From positions 1-64,000 of the forward strand of contig JABDGW010000002.1 of the NCBI GenBank assembly GCA_013285855.1: a DNA stretch of 64,000 nucleotides. The letters are read 5' to 3'. Shown here piece by piece: positions 17,063 through 25,124 of this stretch. Both the position numbers and the translations under genes were made by a program. Numbering within the stretch: position 1 is the first letter of the stretch; every line of letters begins with the position of its first letter. The notes beneath the pieces were generated by a model. It was not told where the DNA came from. It saw only the letters and a list, made by a program, of their open reading frames with translations, and searched no databases. This DNA is from Bacteroidota bacterium (GTDB lineage: Bacteria; Bacteroidota; Bacteroidia; Chitinophagales; Chitinophagaceae).

Positions 17063-18555
17063 TAATCTTTTATAAGATTTGAAGATGTAATTTTCTCCCC
17101 TTTAGGGGTTGGGGGTATCCAGTTCTTTTCATTCAAATGTTGCACGTTTACTTTTACCTTGTATTTATTTTTAAGATGTCTTGCAGTTTGTTCGGCCGCA
17201 TATACGCTACGATGCTGCCCGCCTGTACACCCGAAACTTATGATTAAACTAGTAAATCCTCTTTTAATATAATCTTCAACAGAAATATCAATAATATCAT
17301 ACACACCATTCAAAAACTCATTTATGCGTGTACGCTGTTCTAAAAAATCTATCACTTTTTTATTCTGACCGGTAAGCGTTTTAAATTCTTCAAACCTGCC
17401 TGGATTCAGTAATCCTCTGCAATCAAAAACAAAACCGCCGCCATTACCGCTTTCATCCTGCGGCATAATTTTTTTATAAGAAAAACTGGAGATATTTATC
17501 ACAAGTGGTGTTTGTTCATCAGCCTGGAAGGGTTCAAAGTTTGTAATTATTTCAGCGCTGGTTATTGCTTCAAGCATGCGGCTTAATTCAGATGTTATAA
17601 TTCCTACACGGCTGTTTTGCAAAAAGTTTTTCAGATTTCTTAAAGCCAAAGGAATACTGGTAAGAAAATGTGCTTTGCGCTCAAACAAACCTCTGAAACC
17701 ATAGGCGCCCAATACCTGCAGTAATCTTATCAAAACATAACCATCATACTGACCGATAAAAATATTTCTGTCAATTGGTTTTGCAAGCAGTTCATCAATT
17801 ACATCAAGATAATAATTCAATAAACTGTTTTTCCATTCATCATTCAATTGCGCTTTAGCCTGCCACAATAAACTGGCAACATCATATTGCAAAGCACCCT
17901 TCATTCCTCCCTGGAAATCTATAAAATAAACTTCATCGTTATTTACAATTATGTTCCTGCTTTGAAAATCGCGGAACATAAAATATTTATATTCCGTTTG
18001 GGTAAGATAAGAAGCCAGCGCTTCAAAATCGTCCAGCATTGCCTGTTTATCGTAGGGCAATTGCAACGTATCGAGAAAATAATATTTAAAATATAAAAGG
18101 TCACTTAATATAGCCTGCCTGCCAAATTCCTTTGCAGTTAAGCATACATCGTAATTCAATCCTTCATCACCTTTTATCTGCAGCTGCGCCAATTGCTTTA
18201 AGCTTTTTTTATAAAGATTATATGCATGATCGTTACGGCCATTTTGTTCTAATATATCAAGCAGTGAAATTGTTCCGAGATCCTGTTGTATGTAAGTAAC
18301 TGCTTCATCATTTACAAAAAGAATTCCCGGTACAGGCAGGTTTTTTTCTTTAAAATGATTGCTGAATGCAATAAAGGTTTTGTTCTCTTTTATATTGAGA
18401 TTATATGTAGCAATAAAAGTTTTATCATCATAAAATATCCTGAAATAAATGCGGTCGCTTCCGCTGCGTGGCAACTGTTCAATGCGTTGAGGCGCTTCAT
18501 CTAAAAAAGAGATAAGCGCATCCTGTATTTTATCAATAATTATTTTCATCGGCAA
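17062..18555 (-). CDS. phosphotransferase (AmgK-like) fused to RapZ C-terminal domain
   Basis: A 497-residue fusion. Residues 1 to about 330 are an aminoglycoside-phosphotransferase-fold kinase: FRDFQSRN (about 195-202) holds the catalytic Asp and Asn, and YFIDFQGG the metal-binding Asp. The usual His of the H-x-D motif is Phe, so the motif reads F-R-D. Residues about 360-480 match the RapZ C-terminal domain, with VFDCRGLLNPGR and ISFGCTGGQHRSV. There is no N-terminal RapZ Walker-A ATPase. With MurU it would phosphorylate an amino sugar for peptidoglycan recycling. The RapZ part may sense a sugar phosphate or bind RNA; both roles are inferred from family knowledge. The last residues (IPPTPKGEK and beyond) derive from the repeat at 17094-17119. 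Confidence 0.85.
   Translation of the reverse strand: MPMKIIIDKIQDALISFLDEAPQRIEQLPRSGSDRIYFRIFYDDKTFIATYNLNIKENKTFIAFSNHFKEKNLPVPGILFVNDEAVTYIQQDLGTISLLDILEQNGRNDHAYNLYKKSLKQLAQLQIKGDEGLNYDVCLTAKEFGRQAILSDLLYFKYYFLDTLQLPYDKQAMLDDFEALASYLTQTEYKYFMFRDFQSRNIIVNNDEVYFIDFQGGMKGALQYDVASLLWQAKAQLNDEWKNSLLNYYLDVIDELLAKPIDRNIFIGQYDGYVLIRLLQVLGAYGFRGLFERKAHFLTSIPLALRNLKNFLQNSRVGIITSELSRMLEAITSAEIITNFEPFQADEQTPLVINISSFSYKKIMPQDESGNGGGFVFDCRGLLNPGRFEEFKTLTGQNKKVIDFLEQRTRINEFLNGVYDIIDISVEDYIKRGFTSLIISFGCTGGQHRSVYAAEQTARHLKNKYKVKVNVQHLNEKNWIPPTPKGEKITSSNLIKD
17094..17119. repeat. CCCCTAAAGGGG-type element, inverted copy 2
   Basis: Inverted copy of the element at 17015-17041, core CCCCTTTAGGGG followed by TTGGGGG. 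It encodes the PPTPKGEK tail of the kinase-RapZ fusion. Confidence 0.75.
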
Positions 18556-18679
18556 TCCTAAAATTTTCAGGGCGGTAAATGTACTTTTAAAATCTGTTTG
18601 AAAAGCATAACGATCACCAACAAATTTGGCCTACGGATCACTATATTTGAATGATCTGTAACAATACTTATTCCGAAAA

Positions 18680-18957
18680 TCAGGTAAAAATTTTTGTGTG
18701 AAAAAAAATTATTCTTTTTATCATCACAAACCTGAAGAAATTGTAATTGATCTGCACCAGATCAATCATACATTTTTACCGGGACATAAAATGATGATCC
18801 AGGTACAAAGTACATGGTTTCCTATAATTGACCGCAATCCTCGTTTGTACCAAACATTTTTGAAGCAAAAGAAAGTGATTTTATCAAAGCAGCTAAAACG
18901 CTTTATTGCACTAATAAGCTGGCTTCTTATATAGAGTTGTCGGTGATGAAAGAATGA
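18680..18957 (+). pseudogene. C-terminal remnant of a CocE/NonD (X-Pro dipeptidyl-peptidase-like) hydrolase
   Basis: Fills most of the 450 bp between the kinase-RapZ gene and the gene at 19006. One frame reads INHTFLPGHKMMIQVQSTWF then PIIDRNP, a hallmark of the C-terminal jelly-roll domain of CocE/NonD hydrolases. After RNP the homology moves to another frame: SFVPNIFEAKESDFIKAAK, then a tail ending IELSVMKE and TGA at 18957. So there is a frameshift near 18840, and the whole catalytic part is missing. The frame from GTG 18698 could make a 78-residue peptide, but its last 25 residues are out of frame with the family. Similarity begins near 18680; nothing is recognisable between 18556 and 18680. 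Confidence 0.75.
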
Positions 18958-18993
18958 TGATATTATTTCGGCATAATCCAAAATCATAACCAT

Positions 18994-19001
18994 TAATTTT
19001 G
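18994..19001 (+). promoter_or_regulatory. -7 promoter box TAATTTTG
   Basis: Exact match to the Bacteroidota -7 consensus TAnnTTTG. It ends five bases before the ATG at 19006, so the transcript would be leaderless or nearly so. No clear -33 TTG. Confidence 0.5.
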
Positions 19002-19005
19002 CCTT

Positions 19006-19527
19006 ATGAATTTTGAATACAAACATTTATTGCCTGTAGATTTTAGTGACGATTCCAGAGTTTGGATTTACCAGGCAAGCCGTTTATTTACATTAAGTGA
19101 AGCATTGCATATTGAAGATATGTTGAATGATTTGGTAACGAACTGGAAAAGTCACGGCACGCCGGTTAAAGGATATGCTAATTTATTTTTTGGCCAGTTT
19201 ATTATATTAATGGCCGATGAAGCTGCAACAGGTGTTAGTGGTTGCAGCATTGATAGTTCGGTGCGCATTATTCAGCAAATAGAAAAACAGTTTAGTGTCG
19301 AAATGTTCAACTGGCAAAATCTTGCTTTTGTTGTAAAAGATAAAGTGCAGGTCATTCCGCGACAGCAGTTCAATTATGCAATTGAAAATAATTTCATAAC
19401 ACCTGATACTTTATTTTTTAATAATGTTGTAAACAATAAAACCGAATTAAAAAATAATTGGATAATTCCCATAAAAGAAAGCTGGCTGAAAACAAAAATT
19501 AAAACTGTAGTTAAGCATTCCTTATAA
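19006..19527 (+). CDS. conserved Bacteroidota protein of unknown function (often labelled ABC transporter ATPase)
   Basis: A 173-residue cytoplasmic protein. The pattern SRVWIYQASRLFTLSEAL, then VTNWKSHGTPVKG and a GVSGCSIDSSVRII stretch, matches a family found widely in Bacteroidota. Members are often annotated as ABC transporter ATPase. No Walker A, Walker B or ABC signature is present here, so that name is not supported by the sequence. The conserved SGCSID Cys-Ser pair near residue 84 may be functional. It stands alone, with its own -7 box just upstream and tRNA-Gly 41 bp downstream. Function unknown. Confidence 0.85.
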   Translation: MNFEYKHLLPVDFSDDSRVWIYQASRLFTLSEALHIEDMLNDLVTNWKSHGTPVKGYANLFFGQFIILMADEAATGVSGCSIDSSVRIIQQIEKQFSVEMFNWQNLAFVVKDKVQVIPRQQFNYAIENNFITPDTLFFNNVVNNKTELKNNWIIPIKESWLKTKIKTVVKHSL

Positions 19528-19568
19528 CTCTATTGTCTCAGTTAGCTCTGTGCGATAAAAATTTATTA

Positions 19569-19641
19569 GCGGAAGTAGCTCATCCGGCAGAGTATTAGTT
19601 TCCCAAACTAAAGGTGGCGGGTTCGAGTCCCGTCTTCCGCT
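19569..19641 (+). tRNA. tRNA-Gly (anticodon CCC)
   Basis: Acceptor arms GCGGAAG / CTTCCGC pair fully. The anticodon stem TTAGT/ACTAA closes the loop TTCCCAA, giving anticodon CCC, which reads GGG. The T-arm is GCGGG-TTCGAGT-CCCGT. No encoded CCA end; the gene lies just upstream of miaB. Confidence 0.93.
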
Positions 19642-19686
19642 CATAAAACCTTAACCTTGCATTTCTGACAATCTGTCTGAATTCAA

Positions 19687-19694
19687 TATCTTTG
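19687..19694 (+). promoter_or_regulatory. -7 promoter box TATCTTTG for miaB operon
   Basis: Exact TAnnTTTG box. The transcript should start near 19701, which excludes the in-frame TTG at 19692 as a start and supports ATG 19713 for miaB. Confidence 0.6.
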
Positions 19695-19712
19695 CAAGCT
19701 CAAAATTTATTA

Positions 19713-21140
19713 ATGCTTGATTTGGTTGGAGATAAAGTACATGATGAAATGCGACAGGGCGAAGCATTTGCTCCTTTTGCGAGTGATGTTAATCAATATA
19801 ATAAGAAGTTTTACATAGAAAGTTATGGTTGCCAGATGAATTTCAGCGACAGCGAAATTGTAGCTTCCATTTTACAAGGCGAAGGATTTGGAGCAACGAG
19901 AAATTTTGAAGAAGCCGATCTTGTTTTGCTGAATACGTGTTCTATTCGCGAGAAAGCTGAACAAACAGTTCGCAAACGCTTGACAGAATTCAGAAAGATC
20001 AAAGAAGCAAAACCAGGAATGCTGGTTGGTGTATTAGGTTGTATGGCAGAAAGATTGAAATCAAAATTTCTGGAAGAAGAAAAGCTGGTTGATCTGGTTG
20101 TTGGCCCCGATGCTTACCGCACTTTACCTGTATTAATTGAAGAAGCAGAAACAGGACAAAAATCTGTAAACGTTTTACTTAGCCGTGAAGAAACATATGC
20201 TGATATTTCCCCGGTAAGATTAGATAGCAACGGCGTTACAGCTTTTATTTCTATTATGCGTGGCTGTAATAATATGTGCAGCTTTTGTGTGGTGCCGTTT
20301 ACAAGAGGAAGAGAACGCAGCCGCGATGCACATTCCATCATTGCAGAAGCACAAGATTTATTTGATCGCGGTTATAAAGAAGTAACGTTACTCGGGCAAA
20401 ATGTTGATAGTTATTATTGGATTGATGAAGCAAATGATGAGATCGTAACATTTGGCAAGTTGCTTGAAAAAGTTGCACTGGTTGATCCATCTTTAAGAGT
20501 TCGTTTCAGCACTTCACATCCAAAAGATATTACGGATGAAGTATTGTTTACCATAGCGAAGTATGAAAACATCTGCAATTATATTCATTTGCCTTTACAA
20601 AGTGGAAGCACAAGAGTTTTGCAATTAATGAATCGTACATACACGCGTGAATGGTATAAAGCAAAAGTGAATCGCATAAGAGAAATCATTCCTGATTGCG
20701 GTATCAGTTCAGATATTATTGCGGGTTTTTGTACAGAAGAAGAAACAGATCATGCAAATACATTAGATATAATGCAAAGCAGTGCTTATGATATGAGTTA
20801 TATGTTTTTTTATAGTGAAAGACCAGGTACATTAGCAGCAAGAAGATATAAAGATGATGTACCTGAAGATGTGAAAAAAAGAAGATTAAAAGAGATAGTT
20901 AATCTGCAGGGAAAACTATCTTATGAAAGCAATAAAAACGATGTTGGCAAAACATTTAAAGTTTTAATTGAAGGCAATAGCAAAAAAAGTGAAGCAGACT
21001 GGATGGGCAGAAGTTCGCAAAACAAAGTGATCGTTTTTTCTAAAGAAAATTACAAGTATACAAAGGGTGATTATGCTTTTGTAAAGGTGAACGATTTTAC
21101 ACAGGCAACGCTTATTGGTGAAGTGGTAAACGAATTGTAA
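19713..21140 (+). CDS. miaB: tRNA-2-methylthio-N6-dimethylallyladenosine synthase MiaB
   Basis: Radical-SAM methylthiotransferase that converts i6A37 to ms2i6A37 in tRNAs reading UNN codons. The 475-residue protein has the N-terminal MTTase domain ([31 protein letters not shown] supply three cluster Cys), then the radical-SAM motif [20 protein letters not shown] with C-x3-C-x2-C near 184-192, and a C-terminal TRAM domain from about 410. The start at 19713 fits the promoter box at 19687-19694. It heads a tight operon: its stop overlaps the next gene as TAATG. Both iron-sulfur cluster sites look intact. Confidence 0.95.
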   Translation: MLDLVGDKVHDEMRQGEAFAPFASDVNQYNKKFYIESYGCQMNFSDSEIVASILQGEGFGATRNFEEADLVLLNTCSIREKAEQTVRKRLTEFRKIKEAKPGMLVGVLGCMAERLKSKFLEEEKLVDLVVGPDAYRTLPVLIEEAETGQKSVNVLLSREETYADISPVRLDSNGVTAFISIMRGCNNMCSFCVVPFTRGRERSRDAHSIIAEAQDLFDRGYKEVTLLGQNVDSYYWIDEANDEIVTFGKLLEKVALVDPSLRVRFSTSHPKDITDEVLFTIAKYENICNYIHLPLQSGSTRVLQLMNRTYTREWYKAKVNRIREIIPDCGISSDIIAGFCTEEETDHANTLDIMQSSAYDMSYMFFYSERPGTLAARRYKDDVPEDVKKRRLKEIVNLQGKLSYESNKNDVGKTFKVLIEGNSKKSEADWMGRSSQNKVIVFSKENYKYTKGDYAFVKVNDFTQATLIGEVVNEL

Positions 21141-21454
21141 TGAATAGTTTAATCAAAAATAAATTATCAGAAATAATTAAAACCTGCGAGCAAATGCAGG
21201 TTAAGAGTTTGTATTTGTTTGGCTCGGGCATTCGTGAAGATTTTAATAAAGAAAGCGATTTTGATTTTTTGTTTTCCTTTAAAAATGATAAAGAGGGAAA
21301 TCTCTTACCTCCTTATTATGATTATTTTGATTTGATGTTTGAGTTAGAAAAAATTACAGGACGAAAAATTGATTTGGTAGCGGAAGAAAGAATTACCAAT
21401 AAATACTTTTTAAATAGAGTCAGCAATGAAAAAATAAAGATCTATGAATGCTGA
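21140..21454 (+). CDS. mntA: MNT-domain nucleotidyltransferase, antitoxin of a HEPN/MNT pair
   Basis: A 104-residue minimal nucleotidyltransferase with the full GSx10DxD signature: Gly28-Ser29 in YLFGSGIRED and Asp40-x-Asp42 in ESDFDFLF. In known MntA/HepT systems this protein inactivates the HEPN toxin by attaching AMP groups to a Tyr near its catalytic His. The partner gene follows with an 11 bp overlap, the usual arrangement. The start overlaps the miaB stop by one base and no promoter is visible in between, so the pair is transcribed with miaB. The gene symbol is by family analogy. Confidence 0.87.
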   Translation: MNSLIKNKLSEIIKTCEQMQVKSLYLFGSGIREDFNKESDFDFLFSFKNDKEGNLLPPYYDYFDLMFELEKITGRKIDLVAEERITNKYFLNRVSNEKIKIYEC

Positions 21455-21788
21455 AACTATAAAATTTTTATATGATATTCTTGATGGTATTTCAAAAATT
21501 CAGTTTCATATCCAAAACATTAATTCATCTATTGAATTTATACAAAATATTACAGTTACAGATGCTGTAGAAAGAAGGCTGGCAATTGTTGGAGAAGCAT
21601 TATGGAAAGCATCAAAAATCGATAAGTCAATATCTGTTTCAGATCAGAAAAGCATTATAGCGTTACGTCATATTATCATTCATGAATATGATATGATTGA
21701 TAAGGGAACGTTATGGAGAATTATCCAAAATGACTTGCCCGTTTTACAAGCAGAAGTAAAAAACATTTTAAAAAGTTTAGAAGAATAA
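21444..21788 (+). CDS. hepT: HEPN-domain (DUF86/HepT) toxin
   Basis: A 114-residue all-helical HEPN protein. The RNase motif R-x4-H-x-Y is intact as Arg75, His80 and Tyr82 in LRHIIIHEYD; the Tyr is the residue adenylylated by the cognate MNT protein in characterised systems. The VERRLAIVGEALWKA segment (about 43-56) matches DUF86 members. It overlaps the MNT gene by 11 bp and is followed 3 bp later by the sigma-54 activator, so it lies inside a housekeeping operon. Because all catalytic residues are present, an active ribonuclease is expected, but this is inferred. Confidence 0.87.
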   Translation: MNAETIKFLYDILDGISKIQFHIQNINSSIEFIQNITVTDAVERRLAIVGEALWKASKIDKSISVSDQKSIIALRHIIIHEYDMIDKGTLWRIIQNDLPVLQAEVKNILKSLEE

Positions 21789-21791
21789 GAA

Positions 21792-23078
21792 ATGGCAGAA
21801 ATTCAATCAATAAAAAACAGGTTTGGAATAATTGGAAATTCACCGGCACTTAATTATGCAATACAGGTTGCAATACAGGTTTCATCAACAGATCTTAGTG
21901 TTTTAATTGTAGGTGAAAGCGGTGTAGGGAAAGAATCATTCTCACAAATCATACATGCATTATCGTCAAGAAAACATAATCCTTTTATCGCCGTAAACTG
22001 CGGCGCTATTCCTGAAGGCACGATAGATTCAGAATTATTCGGCCACGAAAAAGGTTCGTTCACCGGTGCTGTAGATTTTCGCAAAGGTTATTTTGAAACA
22101 GTAAGCGGCGGTACTATTTTCTTAGATGAAATTGGCGAAATGCCATTGGGTACTCAAGCCCGGTTATTGCGTGTTTTGGAAACAGGTGAATTCATTCGCG
22201 TGGGCTCATCCAAAGTACAAAAAACAGACGTCCGTGTAATTGCAGCAACTAATAGAGATTTATATGAATCAACACAAACCGGGAAATTCCGGCAGGATCT
22301 TTATTACCGCTTAAGCACTGTTCCTATTCGTGTGCCTTCTCTGCGAGACCGCAAAGAAGATATTAATTTGTTGTTCAGAAAGTTTGTTATTGATTTTGCG
22401 GAGCGTTATAAAACCACACCGGTTCAACTGGACGATGAGGCGAAAAACATGTTAATTAACTATTCCTGGCCCGGCAATGTGCGTGAACTGAAGAATATTG
22501 CAGAGCAATTATCTGTGTTAAGTACAAATCAAATAATAACAGCGGCAGATTTGCAGAAATTTCTTCCTGAAAAAAATATAAACCGTTTACCTGTGCTTGC
22601 ACACTCGCAACAGGCAAACGGTGAATTTAATAATGAACGTGAAATTTTATACAAGCTGTTTTTTGATATGAGGAAGGATGTAACAGAACTGAAAAAAATG
22701 TTTTTGGAAATTCTTAAAAACCCTTCGCTTGCAAATAGTGCAACAAAATTTACCGCAGAATCTTTACAAAGTGATTATGCAATAAACGGAAATGATTATG
22801 GAAATGATTATAATGCACCTGTTTTAGCCACTGGACAAACAACGGCATTGCCGGGCCACATGCAGCAGGCTCAGCAGCCGGTGATTATTTCTCATAAAGA
22901 CGAAATTCACCAGCACGAAGAAGTAGAAGAATCGTTGAATATTATGGATAAAGAAAAAGAACTTATAATAAAAGCACTTAAAAAGCATCGCGGGAAAAGA
23001 AAAGATGCAGCCCTTGATTTAGGAATAAGTGAAAGAACTTTATATAGAAAGCTGAAAGAATATGATATTAATGAATAG
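21792..23078 (+). CDS. sigma-54-dependent transcriptional activator (AAA+ and Fis-type HTH, no sensor domain)
   Basis: A 428-residue bacterial enhancer-binding protein. The AAA+ domain starts at the N-terminus: Walker A GESGVGKE near 41-48, the sigma-54 contact loop GSFTGA near 88-93, Walker B TIFLDEIGEMP, and FRQDLYYRL with the arginine finger region. A Gln/Asn-rich, probably flexible linker (about 275-380) leads to a Fis-type helix-turn-helix at the C-terminus (KRKDAALDLGISERTLYRKL). There is no receiver, PAS or GAF domain, so activity must be set by a partner or by its level, as in PspF. It sits between the HEPN gene and lptE (17 bp overlap), suggesting control of envelope functions; that target is inference. 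Confidence 0.92.
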   Translation: MAEIQSIKNRFGIIGNSPALNYAIQVAIQVSSTDLSVLIVGESGVGKESFSQIIHALSSRKHNPFIAVNCGAIPEGTIDSELFGHEKGSFTGAVDFRKGYFETVSGGTIFLDEIGEMPLGTQARLLRVLETGEFIRVGSSKVQKTDVRVIAATNRDLYESTQTGKFRQDLYYRLSTVPIRVPSLRDRKEDINLLFRKFVIDFAERYKTTPVQLDDEAKNMLINYSWPGNVRELKNIAEQLSVLSTNQIITAADLQKFLPEKNINRLPVLAHSQQANGEFNNEREILYKLFFDMRKDVTELKKMFLEILKNPSLANSATKFTAESLQSDYAINGNDYGNDYNAPVLATGQTTALPGHMQQAQQPVIISHKDEIHQHEEVEESLNIMDKEKELIIKALKKHRGKRKDAALDLGISERTLYRKLKEYDINE

Positions 23079-23625
23079 AAAACGTCAACCGCTACTCGCT
23101 AAATATCCGTTATTGGTCATCGGTCGTCGGTTAAGCTATTTATGCTTTGCTATGGTTATAATGTTAACAACCTCCTGCGGTGTTTATACTTTCAAAGATG
23201 TATCCATTGATTATTCAAAAATTAAAACCATTAAGGTTGGATTTATTGATAACAAGGCACATTATATAAACCCTCAGCTAAGCCCAAGGCTAACCGACAA
23301 CTTAAAGCAAAAAATAAATAACTCTACAAAACTTACACTGGTAAATAGTGACGATGCGAATTATATTATTACAGGTTATATAAACCGGTACGATGTTTCT
23401 CTTGCAGCTATAAGCAATAATCAAAGTGCTGCAAACAGACTTACAGTAGCTGCATCTATAACATTTGTAAACACGGTTGATAATAAAACCGATAATTTTA
23501 CAGTAAGTAAAGACTTTGATTTTTCTGCAGGGTTATCGCTTCAACAGGTAGAAAATCAGTTAGCAACTGATATAATTAATCAGCTTACGGATCAGATATT
23601 CAATCATATTTTTTCAAATTGGTAA
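23062..23625 (+). CDS. lptE: LptE-family outer-membrane lipoprotein
   Basis: A 187-residue lipoprotein with a signal peptide and lipobox LTTSC (Cys near 39). The mature part starts GVYTFKDVSIDYSKIKTIKVGFIDN, the typical opening of LptE-family proteins in Bacteroidota. They plug the LptD barrel and help place lipopolysaccharide in the outer membrane. ATG 23062 overlaps the activator gene by 17 bp; the ATG at 23071 could also be used. Following genes are a TPR-like protein and secG, an order I believe recurs in related genomes. Confidence 0.85.
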   Translation: MILMNRKRQPLLAKYPLLVIGRRLSYLCFAMVIMLTTSCGVYTFKDVSIDYSKIKTIKVGFIDNKAHYINPQLSPRLTDNLKQKINNSTKLTLVNSDDANYIITGYINRYDVSLAAISNNQSAANRLTVAASITFVNTVDNKTDNFTVSKDFDFSAGLSLQQVENQLATDIINQLTDQIFNHIFSNW

Positions 23626-23659
23626 AGAACAATATTTTCATTAATTAAACCAATCTGGA

Positions 23660-24547
23660 ATGAATTCACCGGCTGAAAATATTTTGCAAAATCTTTTTCA
23701 AACAACATCATTAAAAAATGTTTCAGCAGAACAGCTTCTGCATGAAATTAATGATCATCCGTATAATGGTGCCGCATATTTTCTGCTGGCAAAAAAATTA
23801 TATCTGTCAAATGATGCGGATTATAAAAATGCACTGGAAAAAGCAGCTATTCATTTTAAAAATAATTTATGGCTGGATTTTAATTTAAACAACGATGATG
23901 AGCAAATAGAAAAGGAAAATGTACTGCAAACAAGCCAACCTGAAAAAACACAAACAGACAATTCAGCCTATATTCAAATAGAACCGCCTGTTTTTGATGA
24001 GGAAGAAAAAGATGCTGTTAGTGATTCATTTATTTTAGATAAAGATGATTTGGTGCAGGCAGCAGAAAATGATTTTGTTGAAGAGCAAATTGAAGCGGAT
24101 ATTTTAATAAATGAGAAATTAAGTAGCCTCTTGCAGCAACATGCATCGGCATTTGAAAAGCCTGTTGAAACCGATGCGGAAGTTCCTGTTGAAAATACAC
24201 CTTATCACCGTGTTGATTATTTTGATTCACAAGGCATAAAACTTGATGAAGATAAGGCCAATGATAAATTAGGAACACAGCTAAAACGCTTTACAGATTG
24301 GTTAAAGCAAATGAAACGTATTAATCCTAATGATGATATTGGCAATGATGAAGCCGGCGAAACAACAGTTAAAAATATTGCAGAGCATTCTAATGAGCCT
24401 GAAGAAATTGTAACGGAGGCAATGGCTGATGTTTTAATAAAACAGGGCAAGCCGGAACAGGCTATTCAGATTTACCAAAAATTAAGTTTTAATAATCCCG
24501 CTAAATCCGCTTACTTTGCGGCCAAAATTGAGGAATTAAAAGGTTAA
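23660..24547 (+). CDS. acidic TPR-like protein of unknown function
   Basis: A 295-residue protein without signal peptide or membrane helix. The N-terminal 80 residues look helical (EQLLHEINDHPYNGAAYFLLAKKLY resembles a TPR pair). A long acidic, low-complexity middle follows (about 85-190). The C-terminus has another TPR-like unit, AMADVLIKQGKPEQAIQIYQ and a few helices. It lies between lptE (34 bp gap) and secG (3 bp gap) and is surely co-transcribed. It may be a cytoplasmic scaffold in envelope biogenesis; no enzyme motif is seen. Confidence 0.75.
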   Translation: MNSPAENILQNLFQTTSLKNVSAEQLLHEINDHPYNGAAYFLLAKKLYLSNDADYKNALEKAAIHFKNNLWLDFNLNNDDEQIEKENVLQTSQPEKTQTDNSAYIQIEPPVFDEEEKDAVSDSFILDKDDLVQAAENDFVEEQIEADILINEKLSSLLQQHASAFEKPVETDAEVPVENTPYHRVDYFDSQGIKLDEDKANDKLGTQLKRFTDWLKQMKRINPNDDIGNDEAGETTVKNIAEHSNEPEEIVTEAMADVLIKQGKPEQAIQIYQKLSFNNPAKSAYFAAKIEELKG

Positions 24548-24550
24548 ACA

Positions 24551-24901
24551 ATGACACTGGTTTTATTCATACTCATCGTAATAGTTTGTATAATATTAGC
24601 ATTAATTATACTTATACAAAATCCCAAAGGCGGCGGTTTAAGCGGCACACTTGCCGGTTTTAATAACCAATTTATGGGCGTAAAGCAAACCACTGATGTA
24701 TTGGAAAAAGGCACGTGGATACTCGCTTCTGCATTAGCAGTGCTTTGCATCATATCTGTTTTGTTTGTCTCCAATGTTTCAGGAAATAACAATGACAATA
24801 TGATAAAGAACATCAATACCTCACAGCAAGGCTCATCAAATACGCAACAACAGCAAGCCCCGGGCACTTTGCAATTACCGCAAGACAGTAATCATAAATA
24901 A
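24551..24901 (+). CDS. secG: preprotein translocase subunit SecG
   Basis: A 116-residue inner-membrane protein with two hydrophobic helices (about 1-21 and 54-76) separated by the SecG loop IQNPKGGGLSGTLAG, then a hydrophilic Asn/Gln-rich tail. SecG assists SecYE in protein export. It is the last protein gene of the operon, with a tRNA-Gln gene 6 bp after its stop, so the tRNA may be cut from the same transcript. Confidence 0.93.
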   Translation: MTLVLFILIVIVCIILALIILIQNPKGGGLSGTLAGFNNQFMGVKQTTDVLEKGTWILASALAVLCIISVLFVSNVSGNNNDNMIKNINTSQQGSSNTQQQQAPGTLQLPQDSNHK

Positions 24902-24906
24902 ATAAT

Positions 24907-24977
24907 TGCCTGATAGTATAAGGGTAGTACGTCAGATTTTGGTTCTGAATGTCTTGGTTCGAATCCAGGTCGGGCAA
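24907..24977 (+). tRNA. tRNA-Gln (anticodon TTG)
   Basis: Acceptor arms TGCCTGA / TCGGGCA pair, with the U1-A72 pair typical of tRNA-Gln. The anticodon stem TCAGA/TCTGA closes loop TTTTGGT, giving anticodon TTG, which reads CAA. The T-arm is CTTGG-TTCGAAT-CCAGG. It starts 6 bp after secG and is followed by a strong terminator. Confidence 0.93.
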
Positions 24978-24980
24978 CGT

Positions 24981-25010
24981 AAGCTGCGCAATAAGCGCAG
25001 CTTTTATTTT
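24981..25010 (+). terminator. intrinsic terminator after tRNA-Gln
   Basis: Stem AAGCTGCGC / GCGCAGCTT with a four-base loop, followed by TTTATTTTATT. Ends the miaB-secG-tRNA-Gln transcript. Confidence 0.85.
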
Positions 25011-25124
25011 ATTAGCATATAAAACTTTAGCCTTCGCCAAAATAATTTAAGCACGTTTAATGTTTAATATTGCTGCATAAATCTTATAACTTTCATCACA
25101 TCAATTTTAAATTATTTTGCCGAT

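Noticed and set aside
18766..19026. 86-codon minus-strand frame over the pseudogene
   Set aside because: No recognisable family; the plus strand shows clear CocE/NonD remnants in the same bases.
24813..25040. 75-codon minus-strand frame across secG end and tRNA-Gln
   Set aside because: It runs through a well-formed tRNA gene and a terminator and has no motif.
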